Shown here one piece after another: positions 7,780-15,815 of a stretch of 64,000 bases of DNA. A model generated the notes under the pieces. The model was given only the letters and a program-made list of their open reading frames with translations, searched no databases and was not told the DNA's origin. Numbering within the stretch: position 1 is the first letter of the stretch; the number at the start of each line of letters is the position of its first letter. The position numbers and the translations under genes are program-made. Source of the DNA: an uncultured Collinsella sp. (GTDB lineage: Bacteria; Actinomycetota; Coriobacteriia; Coriobacteriales; Coriobacteriaceae); NCBI GenBank assembly GCA_958443265.1, contig CAUCKA010000009.1:13399-77398 (forward strand). Reading direction: 5' to 3'.

Positions 7780-8012
7780 GTTACGCGGTTTTACCAAACC
7801 GCGTAACGGCTCGACGCTGCAAGCCCGCCAGAGCGGCAATCTGCCTTTCAACTTCGGCGGCATGATCAGAAGATCAATGCCGCCTTGTTTCAAGGCACCT
7901 TGCTCGCTCTGACGGGCTTTCGCTGTCTGCGCCAAAACATCGGCGTTGCCGTGGTAGTCATTGGGGACGTTCTTAAACGACTAGTCATTCAAGAACGTCC
8001 CCAATGACTACC
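7780..8012 (+). repeat. Multi-stem structured repeat, copy A
   Basis: This element of about 230 bp matches 36181-36381 in order and layout. Stem 1: 7780-7791/7796-7807, loop TACC. Stem 2: 7821-7835/7905-7919. Stem 3: 7856-7867/7872-7884, with AGAA loop and one bulged A. Stem 4: 7930-7933/7942-7945. It is followed by a perfect 22-bp palindrome (7953-7974/7991-8012). Stems 2-4 differ in sequence from copy B but keep their pairing. Confidence 0.8.
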
Positions 8013-8063
8013 CGCAGAATGAGCGTGGCTGACAGCCGTACGGCAGCGGTCCGCGTGGCGGCG

Positions 8064-8069
8064 TATAAT
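8064..8069 (+). promoter_or_regulatory. -10 box upstream of recQ
   Basis: A perfect TATAAT lies 31 bp before the recQ start codon. No convincing -35 hexamer stands 16-18 bp upstream. Confidence 0.4.
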
Positions 8070-8100
8070 CGGCGGCAGATGACTTGGACGTTAGGAAACC

Positions 8101-10065
8101 ATGACCGATAGCATGCAGCAGATGGCGCTTGACACGCTCGGCGCCTATTTTGGCTACACCTCGTTTCGCCCGGGGCAGGACCGCATGGTGGATGCGATTC
8201 TTGCAGGCCGCGATGCGCTGGGTGTTATGCCCACGGGCGCCGGCAAGTCCATTTGCTACCAGGTGCCTGCGCTTATGCTGTCCGGCATCACCTTTGTGGT
8301 GAGTCCGCTGCTGTCGCTTATGGAGGACCAGACCCGTGCGTTGCTCGCGGCGGGTGCGCGACCCAGCTATCTCAACTCCAGCCTTACCCCGGCCCAGCAA
8401 AATACCGTGCTCAAACGGGCACGCGAGGGCCGCTACCAGCTTATGTACGTGGCGCCCGAGCGCCTGCTCGAGCCGCGCTTTTTAGCCTTTGCGCAGGAGG
8501 CTGCGGCGGACGGCGGCATCGGCGTGCCGCTCGTGGCCATTGACGAGGCCCACTGCGTGAGCCAATGGGGCCAGGATTTCCGCCCCGCCTATCTGCAGAT
8601 TCGTGAGTTCATCGATTCCCTGCCGCAGCGCCCCATCGTGGCGGCCTTTACCGCTACGGCGACCGAGCGCGTGCGCGCGGACATTCAGCAGATGCTCGGC
8701 CTGCAAAACCCCGCGACGGTGGTGACGGGCTTCGATCGCAAGAACCTCTACTTTGGCTGCGAGGAGATGGGCGACAAGGCCAAGGCCGCGTGGGTGCGCG
8801 ACTATGTGATCGCGCATTCGAGCGAGAGCGGTATCGTGTATTGCTCGACCCGCAAGACAGTCGATGCGCTGGCCGCGGAGCTTGCCGAGGCGCTGGGCCC
8901 CAGCGGCATTCGTGTTGGCCGCTACCATGCCGGCATGGGCAACGACGCCCGCCGCCAAAGCCAGCGCGCCTTTATCGACGACGATATCCAGGTGATGGTT
9001 GCCACCAATGCCTTTGGCATGGGCATCGACAAGCCCAACGTGCGCTACGTGATCCACAACAACGTACCCGAGAGCATCGAGGCCTACTACCAGGAGGCGG
9101 GCCGCGCCGGCCGCGATGGCGACCCGGCCAGCTGCCACCTGCTGTGGAACGGCAACGATTTTCGCATGCGCCGCTTTCTGATCGATCGCGGCGATGCCGC
9201 CGATGAGGCGCTCGATGACGAACAGCGTGCGTGGGTGCTCCAGAATCGATATCGCCTGCTCAGCCAGATGGAGGGTTACTGCAATACCACCGGCTGCCTG
9301 CGCGAATACATGCTGCGCTACTTTGGCGACGAGGCCGCGGCCGGTGCGGGCGCCACCGTCACGGACGACGTCGAGGGCTGTGGTAACTGCAGCAACTGCC
9401 TCACGCAGTTCGAGGTCGAGGACGTCACCGATATGGCCCGCGCCACCGTGCGCTATGTGGCCACGCGTCCCATGCGCTTTGGCAAGTCGCTGATCGCCGA
9501 CGTGCTCCACGGCGGCAACACCGAGCGCATTCGCCAGATGCATCTGGACGAGGACCACGGCTACGGTGAGCTATCGAGCGAATCGGTCGGGCGCATCAAG
9601 GACATCATCGGCCAGCTGTGCGGCCGCGGCTACCTGGCCACCTCGCAGGGGCAGTACCCGGTCGTGGGGCTGGGCCCGCGTGCCGGCGAGGTCGAGGACG
9701 AGGCGTTCGCCTTTACCGTTAAGCGTCGCGCGTCCAAGCGCAAAGCTTCGGCCCGCGCCCGCCGCGCCGTCGATCTGCTGCGCGAGGAGGCCGAGCTGGA
9801 TCAGCGCCCGCGCGTGGGTGACGATGCCGAGCTATTCGAGCGCCTGCGCGCCCTGCGCAAGGAGATCGCGGCCGAGCTGGAGATGGCGCCGTACATGGTC
9901 TTCTCCGACAAGGCCCTGCGCGGCCTGTGCCGCCTACGCCCGCAGACGCGCGACGAGCTTGTCCAGGTCAACGGCATCGGTGAGAAAAAGGCCGACGCCT
10001 TTGGCGAGCAGTTTATGGCGGCGATTGAAGAGTTTGAGTCCGAGCATGCACGGGATGGAGCGTAA
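8101..10065 (+). CDS. recQ: ATP-dependent DNA helicase RecQ
   Basis: 3'-5' DNA helicase of recombination and fork repair, 654 aa. Walker A is TGAGKS (45-50) and the Walker B/DEAH box is at 148-151 (DEAHCVSQWGQDFRP). Helicase motifs IV-VI include ATNAFGMGID and QEAGRAGRDG. The RecQ zinc-binding region shows the four cysteines in GYCNTTGC and GCGNCSNC. A winged-helix RQC region follows, and an HRDC domain closes the protein (about 568-650, with QVNGIGEKKADAFG). Length and order match the classical full-length enzyme. A GntR gene starts 2 bp after its stop. Confidence 0.96.
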   Translation: MTDSMQQMALDTLGAYFGYTSFRPGQDRMVDAILAGRDALGVMPTGAGKSICYQVPALMLSGITFVVSPLLSLMEDQTRALLAAGARPSYLNSSLTPAQQNTVLKRAREGRYQLMYVAPERLLEPRFLAFAQEAAADGGIGVPLVAIDEAHCVSQWGQDFRPAYLQIREFIDSLPQRPIVAAFTATATERVRADIQQMLGLQNPATVVTGFDRKNLYFGCEEMGDKAKAAWVRDYVIAHSSESGIVYCSTRKTVDALAAELAEALGPSGIRVGRYHAGMGNDARRQSQRAFIDDDIQVMVATNAFGMGIDKPNVRYVIHNNVPESIEAYYQEAGRAGRDGDPASCHLLWNGNDFRMRRFLIDRGDAADEALDDEQRAWVLQNRYRLLSQMEGYCNTTGCLREYMLRYFGDEAAAGAGATVTDDVEGCGNCSNCLTQFEVEDVTDMARATVRYVATRPMRFGKSLIADVLHGGNTERIRQMHLDEDHGYGELSSESVGRIKDIIGQLCGRGYLATSQGQYPVVGLGPRAGEVEDEAFAFTVKRRASKRKASARARRAVDLLREEAELDQRPRVGDDAELFERLRALRKEIAAELEMAPYMVFSDKALRGLCRLRPQTRDELVQVNGIGEKKADAFGEQFMAAIEEFESEHARDGA

Positions 10066-10067
10066 CG

Positions 10068-10823
10068 ATGGCATTCGACGATAAAACCGAGCGCACTGAG
10101 GTATCCGCCGTGCCGCTGTACCAGCAGGTTATGGACGACCTAAAGGGCGAGATCGCGCGTGGCGTGTACGCATCCGGCTCGCGCATTCCTTCCGAGATGG
10201 AGCTCGCGAAGTACTACGGCGTGGGACGCATCACCGTGCGTCGCGCCATCGAGGAGCTGTCGCGCGCGGGGTATCTCAACCGCCAGCAGGGGAGGGGCAC
10301 GTTCGTGTGCGCGCCCAAGCTCAAGCGCAAGATTGTCCAGAAGGGTGATGTTCAGAGCTTTTCCGAGGGTTGCGCTGCCAACGACATGGTGGCCGGAGCA
10401 CGCCTGGTGTCGCGCACGGTGGTTGCGGCGACGCGCGAGGATGCGGCGTTCTTTGGCGTAGAGCCCGGCTGCGAGCTCATCGTTGTCGAGCGCGTGCGCA
10501 CGGCAGACGGCGTGCCCGTCATGCTCGAGAACAACGCCTTTGTGCTGATCGACCATCCCTATCTGCAGACGCTTGCCGACAAGGACCTCACGGACAATTC
10601 CATCTTTGCGCTCGTTGCCGAGCATTCGGGTCGCGCACCGCTCAAGTCCGACCCCTGCACCGTGGAGATTGCGCTTGCCGATGCTCAGGCGGCCCCGCTG
10701 TTGGAGGTGCCGGTCGGCGAGCCGCTCTTCTATATGGAGGCGTACTTTACCGATGCGGACGAGCGGCCCTTGCTGCTCGGACGCCAAAAGATCGTGGGCT
10801 CGCGCTACGTGTTCGACATCTAA
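10068..10823 (+). CDS. GntR family regulator, HutC/UTRA type, cluster B
   Basis: Winged-HTH regulator of 251 aa with the same layout as the protein at 7012: SRIPSEMELAKYYGVGRITV in the HTH, QQGRGTFVC in the wing, and a UTRA domain with VERVRTADGVPV and a GRQKIVGSRYV end. It starts 2 bp after recQ and is probably partly co-transcribed with it. It lies 144 bp before an SIS deglycase-like gene, whose promoter carries two near-identical 18-bp direct repeats, so it is the obvious candidate regulator of that gene. Confidence 0.9.
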   Translation: MAFDDKTERTEVSAVPLYQQVMDDLKGEIARGVYASGSRIPSEMELAKYYGVGRITVRRAIEELSRAGYLNRQQGRGTFVCAPKLKRKIVQKGDVQSFSEGCAANDMVAGARLVSRTVVAATREDAAFFGVEPGCELIVVERVRTADGVPVMLENNAFVLIDHPYLQTLADKDLTDNSIFALVAEHSGRAPLKSDPCTVEIALADAQAAPLLEVPVGEPLFYMEAYFTDADERPLLLGRQKIVGSRYVFDI

Positions 10824-10831
10824 CATCCACA

Positions 10832-10911
10832 GATAGAACAACATAGAACAAGTTTGGCGAAATGGCTTCACGAGCGTCGTCGTGCGTGCTATAAATAGGA
10901 CAACATAGAAC
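10832..10911 (+). promoter_or_regulatory. Direct-repeat operator candidates and promoter of SIS gene
   Basis: GATAGAACAACATAGAAC (10832-10849) recurs as AATAGGACAACATAGAAC (10894-10911), 16/18 identical and 62 bp apart. The second copy overlaps a TATAAAT -10 box (10890-10896), with a weak TTCACG (10867-10872) 17 bp upstream. The layout suits repression by the GntR protein encoded just upstream. Confidence 0.5.
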
Positions 10912-10967
10912 GACAGCAGGTACGAGCTGCCGTCGCTCAAAGCCGCCCCATAAGGAGGAAAATCAGG

Positions 10968-11936
10968 ATGAACGCACATGGTCTGGTTCAGGAAATCATC
11001 GAGCGCAAGGGCAAGATTGAGAATGTCTTTTGGATCGCTTGCGGCGGTTCGATGATCGACCTGATGCCGGCCAACGAGCTGCTCAAGCGCGAGGCCACCA
11101 CGTTTACCTCGACGGTCTACACGGCACGCGAGTTTTGCCTGATGGCCCCTAAGAGCCTTGGCGAGAAGTCGCTCGTTATTGCCTGCAGCCACAGCGGCAA
11201 CACGCAGGAGGTCGTTGATGGCTGCGAGATGGCGCTGGCAGCCGGTGCCGAGGTCGTTGCCCTCACCGACTGCGAGGGCTCCAAGATCGATAACGGCAAG
11301 TGGACCACCTGGGTCTATCCGTGGGGCGAGGGCGTGTCACAGGCCGAGGTGCCGCAGGGCATCGGCGCTCTGATCGCCGCCGAGTTGCTCGACCAGCAGG
11401 AGGGTTACGAGGCGCTCGCCGACATGTATGAAGGCCTCAAGCAGATGGACGCGCTGCTGCCCGCCGCGCGCGAGAAGGTCAACGCCGAGCTGGGCGTCCG
11501 TTTTGCCGAGCTCTGCCAGCAGCACAAGTTCTTCTACATCCTGGGCTCCGGCCCCAACTTTAGCCAGACCTACGCCATGGCGATTTGCTCGCTCATGGAG
11601 ATGCAGTGGCAGCACTGCTGCTACATCCACTCCGGCGAGTATTTCCACGGTCCTTTCGAGGCTACCGAGCCCGGCGTGTTCTACTTTGTGCAGCTCGGAT
11701 CGGGCGAGTGCCGCCCCATGGAGGAGCGCGCGCTCGCGTTCCTCAACACGCACACCGATACGGTCATGGTGCTCGATGCACTCGAGTACGGCGTGGGCGA
11801 GGTGCCCGCCAGCGTGCGTTCGTACCTGGAGCCGATCTTCTTCTACAATATGAGCTGCGAGCTGCGCGCCGCCCGCGGCAAGGTGTTTGACCACAGCCCC
11901 GAGGTTCGTCGCTACATGGGCATCGAGCAGTACTAG
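10968..11936 (+). CDS. SIS-domain sugar isomerase/deglycase, FrlB-like, cluster B
   Basis: Double-SIS cytoplasmic protein, 322 aa. SIS-1 has VFWIACGGSM and the phosphate loop CSHSGNTQEVVDG. SIS-2 has LGSGPNFSQTYAMAICSLM followed by HSGEYFHGPFE, with Glu224 and His227 at the FrlB catalytic positions. The ending RRYMGIEQY closely recalls the RRYYGGLVEY end of E. coli FrlB. No PTS genes adjoin, so its phosphorylated substrate must come from another permease, perhaps operon A or C. An AAGGAGG site precedes the ATG. Confidence 0.82.
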   Translation: MNAHGLVQEIIERKGKIENVFWIACGGSMIDLMPANELLKREATTFTSTVYTAREFCLMAPKSLGEKSLVIACSHSGNTQEVVDGCEMALAAGAEVVALTDCEGSKIDNGKWTTWVYPWGEGVSQAEVPQGIGALIAAELLDQQEGYEALADMYEGLKQMDALLPAAREKVNAELGVRFAELCQQHKFFYILGSGPNFSQTYAMAICSLMEMQWQHCCYIHSGEYFHGPFEATEPGVFYFVQLGSGECRPMEERALAFLNTHTDTVMVLDALEYGVGEVPASVRSYLEPIFFYNMSCELRAARGKVFDHSPEVRRYMGIEQY

Positions 11937-11984
11937 GTACCGGGAAAAGTATTCACCTTCGATTCGCAAGCGTGTCGTGTGAGT

Positions 11985-12026
11985 CAAAAAGCGGGCCGCG
12001 CCGGGGATTTCCGGCACGGCCCGCTT
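11985..12026 (-). terminator. Terminator of the lactate dehydrogenase-like gene
   Basis: A 16-bp GC-rich stem (11989-12004 with 12011-12026, two mismatches or fewer) and a TTTTTG tract in the minus direction lie about 45 bp past the stop codon of the gene at 12069. Confidence 0.85.
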
Positions 12027-12068
12027 GGTATCGCGCTTAGATTCGCGAGGTGTCGCGGCAACCGACGC

Positions 12069-13046
12069 TTACTTGGCGTCGTAGGCCTCGGCATCCCACC
12101 AGTCGAGCTGGGCGATGTTGTCGCGGATGTGCTGGCAGCTCTTGTGGAAGCCCTCGAGCTCGTACTCGGACAGGTCCAGCGTGTAGACCTCCTCGACGCC
12201 CTCGGCACCGATCACGCACGGCAGGGAGGTGAAGATGCCCTCCTCGCCATACTGGCCGGTCATAAGCGTAGAGGCCGAAAGCACGGCGTGCTCGTTGTGC
12301 AGCACGGCGGCGCAGACGCGCGCGGCGGAGTTGGCGACGGCGTACTCGGTGCACTGCTTGCCCTGGTAGGTTACGTAGCCGCCCTTGCGCGCGAGCTCCT
12401 CGATCTCCATGTGGTCAAAGGCGTACTTGTTGGGGTTCTCGGCCTGAAGCTCGTTAAGGCTCTTGCCGGCGATGGTCGCGGACTTAAAGGCGGCCAGCTG
12501 GCTAAAGCCGTGCTCGCCGATCATGTAGGCGTCGATGGACTTGGGGCTCACGCCGACCTTCTTGGAGATCTCGGTGCGCAGGCGGGCGGAGTCCAGACCG
12601 CAGCCCGAGCCGATGATCTTCTTGGGATCGTAGCCGGTCAGGTGCCACAGCTCGGTGCACACGACGTCGCAGGGGTTGGAGATGCTCACAAAGATGCCGT
12701 CGAAGCCGGCGTCGACGATGCGCTTGGCAAAGGTGCGGGCGGCGTCGGTGGTAAAGAACAGCTCGCCGTCGCGGTTGCCAGCGGCCAGTGCGACCTTGCC
12801 GGCGGCATTGACGACGACGTCGCAGCAGGCCAGCTCCTCGTAGTGGTCGTAGCAGTTGACGATCTCGGTATTGTACGGGACAAACGAAAGGGAGTCGCGC
12901 AGGTCCTGGACTTCGGACGTCACCTTGGCCTCGTTGATATCGCACAAGTACAGCTCATCGGCAATGCCCTGCATGAGCAGGCTGTTGGCGACATGTGCTC
13001 CTACGTGGCCCTGGCCGACCACACCGATCTTACGCGTCTGGTACAT
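12069..13046 (-). CDS. L-lactate/2-hydroxyacid dehydrogenase (LDH/MDH superfamily)
   Basis: NAD-dependent L-2-hydroxyacid dehydrogenase, 325 aa, probably reducing pyruvate or a branched 2-oxoacid at the end of fermentation. The Rossmann motif IGVVGQGHVGAHVA is at residues 6-19; the substrate-binding region has ISNPCDV, and GLDSARLR carries the catalytic Asp and substrate-binding Arg. The catalytic His is in IGEHGFSQ, where most LDHs have GEHGDSE, so Phe replaces Asp. The mobile loop (AGKVALAAGNRDGE) also departs from the LDH standard, so L-2-hydroxyisocaproate-type specificity is possible. The ATG at 13046 is preceded by GAAAGG. The gene is monocistronic with its own terminator. Confidence 0.85.
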   Translation of the reverse strand: MYQTRKIGVVGQGHVGAHVANSLLMQGIADELYLCDINEAKVTSEVQDLRDSLSFVPYNTEIVNCYDHYEELACCDVVVNAAGKVALAAGNRDGELFFTTDAARTFAKRIVDAGFDGIFVSISNPCDVVCTELWHLTGYDPKKIIGSGCGLDSARLRTEISKKVGVSPKSIDAYMIGEHGFSQLAAFKSATIAGKSLNELQAENPNKYAFDHMEIEELARKGGYVTYQGKQCTEYAVANSAARVCAAVLHNEHAVLSASTLMTGQYGEEGIFTSLPCVIGAEGVEEVYTLDLSEYELEGFHKSCQHIRDNIAQLDWWDAEAYDAK

Positions 13047-13256
13047 ATATGTATCCTTTCGGCCGAGTTTTTCGCGTCGAACCATTGTAGCGTTCTGCTG
13101 CTACTTTGCTAGGCTAAAGTGCCGTAGATTTTGGGACATGCCTTAATCTCTACTTTTGGAGTGATTTGGGCCGCTGACGGCATCGCTGGGCGATGTGCTC
13201 GCGCGGATGGGGCCGGTCGTTGTACCATAGCTGCAACTGACTCATAAGGAGCATCC

Positions 13257-14183
13257 ATGCCCATTCGCATCCCCGACGCCCTCCCTGCCGCCGCGCAGCT
13301 CGAGAGCGAGAACATCTTTGTCATGACCGAGTACCGCGCGCTGCACCAGGACATCCGTCCGCTGCGCGTGCTCATCCTCAACCTCATGCCCACCAAGATC
13401 GCCACCGAGACGCAAATTATGCGCAAGCTCTCCAACACGCCGCTGCAGGTGGAGGTGGACCTGCTGCGCACCAAGACGCACGAGGCCACGCACGTGAGCG
13501 CCGGCCACCTGGAGACGTTCTACCGCACGTTCGACGACATCCGTGACATCCACTACGACGGCCTGATCATCACGGGCGCGCCGGTGGAGCAGATGCCGTT
13601 CGAGGAGGTCGACTACTGGCCCGAGCTCTGCCAGATCATGGACTGGTCCACCACGCACGTGCACTCTACGCTGCACATTTGTTGGGGCGCGCAGGCCGGT
13701 CTGTACCATCATTACGGTATCCAGAAGTACGACCTGCCGGCAAAGGCGAGCGGCGTGTTCGAGCATTATCTGGTGAAGCCGCAAAGCCCGCTGGTTCGCG
13801 GCTTTGACGACCGTTTCTATGCCGTGCATTCGCGCAACACCGATGTGCGCCGCGAGGACGTGGAGGCCGAGCCGCAGCTTGAGGTCGTGGCCGTGTCCGA
13901 CGAGGTGGGCCTGTACATCGTCAAGTCGACCGACAGCCGTCGCTTCTTTGTTTTTGGTCATCCCGAGTACGATACCGACACGTTGCGCCTGGAGTACGAG
14001 CGCGATGTGAAGCGCGGGCTCAACCCTCAGGTGCCGGCGCATTACTTCCCGGGCGACGACCCCGCCGCCGAGCCGCGCAACGTCTGGCGCAGCCAGGCTC
14101 AGCTGCTCTACACCAACTGGCTCAACTATTACGTCTACCAGACCACGCCCTACGACCTAGCCCGCGCCGGCGAGGAGCACTAG
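13257..14183 (+). CDS. metA: Homoserine O-acyltransferase MetA, predicted acetyl-CoA type
   Basis: First step of methionine synthesis from homoserine, 308 aa, MetA (HTS) family. The catalytic triad matches E. coli numbering: Cys142 in HICWGAQ, His235 and Glu237 in FGHPEYD. Residue 111 is Glu (GAPVEQM). Published work on this family ties Glu111 to acetyl-CoA use and Gly111 to succinyl-CoA, so O-acetylhomoserine is the predicted product. An AAGGAG site precedes the ATG. A long hairpin with a T tract 90 bp downstream may terminate it. No other methionine gene is adjacent. Confidence 0.94.
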   Translation: MPIRIPDALPAAAQLESENIFVMTEYRALHQDIRPLRVLILNLMPTKIATETQIMRKLSNTPLQVEVDLLRTKTHEATHVSAGHLETFYRTFDDIRDIHYDGLIITGAPVEQMPFEEVDYWPELCQIMDWSTTHVHSTLHICWGAQAGLYHHYGIQKYDLPAKASGVFEHYLVKPQSPLVRGFDDRFYAVHSRNTDVRREDVEAEPQLEVVAVSDEVGLYIVKSTDSRRFFVFGHPEYDTDTLRLEYERDVKRGLNPQVPAHYFPGDDPAAEPRNVWRSQAQLLYTNWLNYYVYQTTPYDLARAGEEH

Positions 14184-14220
14184 GCTGCGGCTGTGGCTGT
14201 TGCTGTGCTCGCGGCGTGAC

Positions 14221-14342
14221 GAGCGTGGATTATCGGACACACGAGCGTGGATTTTCGGACGTTTACAAATCGAGCGTGGATAATCTCCCACTTTTGGCTT
14301 GAAACTAGGCTCAAAACGGGAGATTATCCACGCTCATTTTTT
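14221..14342 (+). repeat. GAGCGTGGA-type repeat array with terminal hairpin, left copy
   Basis: The unit GAGCGTGGATTATCGGAC (14221-14238) is followed by a related unit at 14243 and by GAGCGTGGATAATCTCCC (14272-14289). The last unit pairs perfectly with GGGAGATTATCCACGCTC (14319-14336), which is followed by ATTTTTT. The hairpin can terminate metA transcription. A second array lies at 15624-15789, on the other side of the next gene. Confidence 0.75.
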
Positions 14343-14632
14343 AGGCATGTAAATGCCGATGGCTCGGCTAAGAAACGGCGCGTGCGGAGGCAAAGTCGCA
14401 TTTGGCGTGGTCTTGAATCTCGACGGGTTTTTCTTTCTGATAATCCAATGGACCAAGGCGCCAAATTGTGGAGACAGGGACCTCTCGACAACTACCCTAC
14501 CTGCAGATATAAGCCATCAGCCTAAAACGCCCAAAACCGTCAAGCATTTGGTCAGCGCCTGGACAGCATTTGGTCAGACTTCGCATGAAACCGTCTGGTA
14601 CGTTTGCACCGTTCCAAGATTTGGGAGGCGAC
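14343..14632 (+). promoter_or_regulatory. Intergenic region with paired 13-bp direct repeats
   Basis: No gene is visible. AGCATTTGGTCAG occurs at 14543-14555 and again at 14565-14577, exactly 22 bp (two helical turns) apart and 55-90 bp before the next start codon. This is a typical layout for a dimeric repressor or activator site. Confidence 0.4.
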
Positions 14633-15616
14633 ATGGGAAACATGACGGCGAATCAAAGACTTGCAAGCCACATTAAAGCATGCGAACAGCAGATGAGCTG
14701 CGTGTACGCACGCACGGCGGCGGAGGCAAAGCAGATTGAGCGGCGGGTGGCGGCGGGAAGTCTAGAGGCGGTCATGCCGGGGTTGTATGCGCGTCCGGAT
14801 TATTGGTCCGAGCTCAAGTTTCGGCAGCGTTATCTGCATCGGGTGCGGGCCCTTGCGCAAAAGCATCCCGACTGGACGTTTTGCTCCTATACGGCGGCTG
14901 TTATCTATGGCCTTTCGGTTTCGCATGCCAATTTGACACACATCCATATCGCCGCGGCGCCGGCGCAATCGACGACGCCGGGCTCTCAGGTGATTCGCCA
15001 TCGTTATGCTCGTCAAACGCGGGCAATCCAGATGGATATTGCCGTGACCGATATCGATCAAACGATTACGGATTGCCTGGTCGATGCGTCGTTTGTCGAG
15101 GGACTGATCATTGCGGACTCGGCGCTCCATGAGCAGCTGTTGTCGAAGGAACATATCGTTGAGGCAATCGACAAGCTTGGCCTGAATCGTCGCGGTGTTG
15201 TGACGGCGCGAAGTGTTGCGCGGTGTGCCGATGGCCTATCGGAAAGCGGCGGCGAGTCCAAGGCACGCGCGCTGATGATTGAGCGCGGCTGGCAGACGCC
15301 GGAGCTGCAAGTTGAGCTGTTCGACCCAGTTGAGCCGGGACGGCCATATCGCGTTGACTACTTGTGGCGCGTGGGCGACCGACTGATTATCGGGGAGTTC
15401 GACGGATTCGTTAAAAGTGAGAAGGCGGCGGAGGAAGGCAAGCTCGCAAAGGCGCAATTTGATGAACGTCAGCGCGAGTCGAGGCTTTCGCTGCTTGATA
15501 ACTGCAAGATCGTGCGCTTGTGCTGGGATGATCTGAGGGACCCGATAAAGCTCGATCGCAAGCTCAAAGTTGCTGGCGTACCGCGCGTGTGTGCTGAGGC
15601 GGTTGCAGAGCGTTGA
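14633..15616 (+). CDS. AbiEi-like/winged-helix protein with PD-(D/E)XK nuclease-like C-terminus
   Basis: Protein of 327 aa. The N-terminal two thirds (about 10-200) resembles the AbiEi/type IV antitoxin-like regulators common in Actinobacteria: a small N-terminal domain with YARTAAEAKQIERRVAAG, then a VMPGLYARPD motif and SYTAAVIYGL. The C-terminal part carries a DUF559/Vsr-like pattern: Glu in SGGESKAR, Asp in YRVDYLW and ExD in IGEFDGFVKSEK, the spacing of a PD-(D/E)XK active site. No toxin gene adjoins. The gene is bracketed by two related repeat arrays. ATG 14633 follows GGGAGG; ATG 14642 is an alternative. Function is inferred only. Confidence 0.65.
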   Translation: MGNMTANQRLASHIKACEQQMSCVYARTAAEAKQIERRVAAGSLEAVMPGLYARPDYWSELKFRQRYLHRVRALAQKHPDWTFCSYTAAVIYGLSVSHANLTHIHIAAAPAQSTTPGSQVIRHRYARQTRAIQMDIAVTDIDQTITDCLVDASFVEGLIIADSALHEQLLSKEHIVEAIDKLGLNRRGVVTARSVARCADGLSESGGESKARALMIERGWQTPELQVELFDPVEPGRPYRVDYLWRVGDRLIIGEFDGFVKSEKAAEEGKLAKAQFDERQRESRLSLLDNCKIVRLCWDDLRDPIKLDRKLKVAGVPRVCAEAVAER

Positions 15617-15623
15617 GCCGCAC

Positions 15624-15789
15624 GAGCGTGGAAATCCGGACGGACGAGTGTGGAAATCTGGACGCGCATTGGTTAAGCGTGGATTATCGGACACACGAGC
15701 GTGGATTTTCGGACGCTTGTTGAATGAGCGTGGATAATCTCCCGCTTTTGGCTCGTAAGGGGGCTCAAAGTGGGAGATTTTCCACGCTC
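15624..15789 (+). repeat. GAGCGTGGA-type repeat array with terminal hairpin, right copy
   Basis: Units GAGCGTGGAAATCCGGAC (15624) and GAGTGTGGAAATCTGGAC (15646) precede a 40-bp block (15676-15715) that is almost identical to 14222-14261. Then GAGCGTGGATAATCTCCC (15726-15743) pairs with GGGAGATTTTCCACGCTC (15772-15789). The inner stem differs from the left copy but still pairs. Unlike the left copy there is no T tract. Confidence 0.75.
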
Positions 15790-15815
15790 ATCTTGCGGGT
15801 GCGATACAGCGGCGA

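Noticed and set aside
14221..14342. CRISPR-like tandem repeat
   Set aside because: Units are short and variable, spacing is about 22 bp, and the array ends in a terminator-type hairpin.
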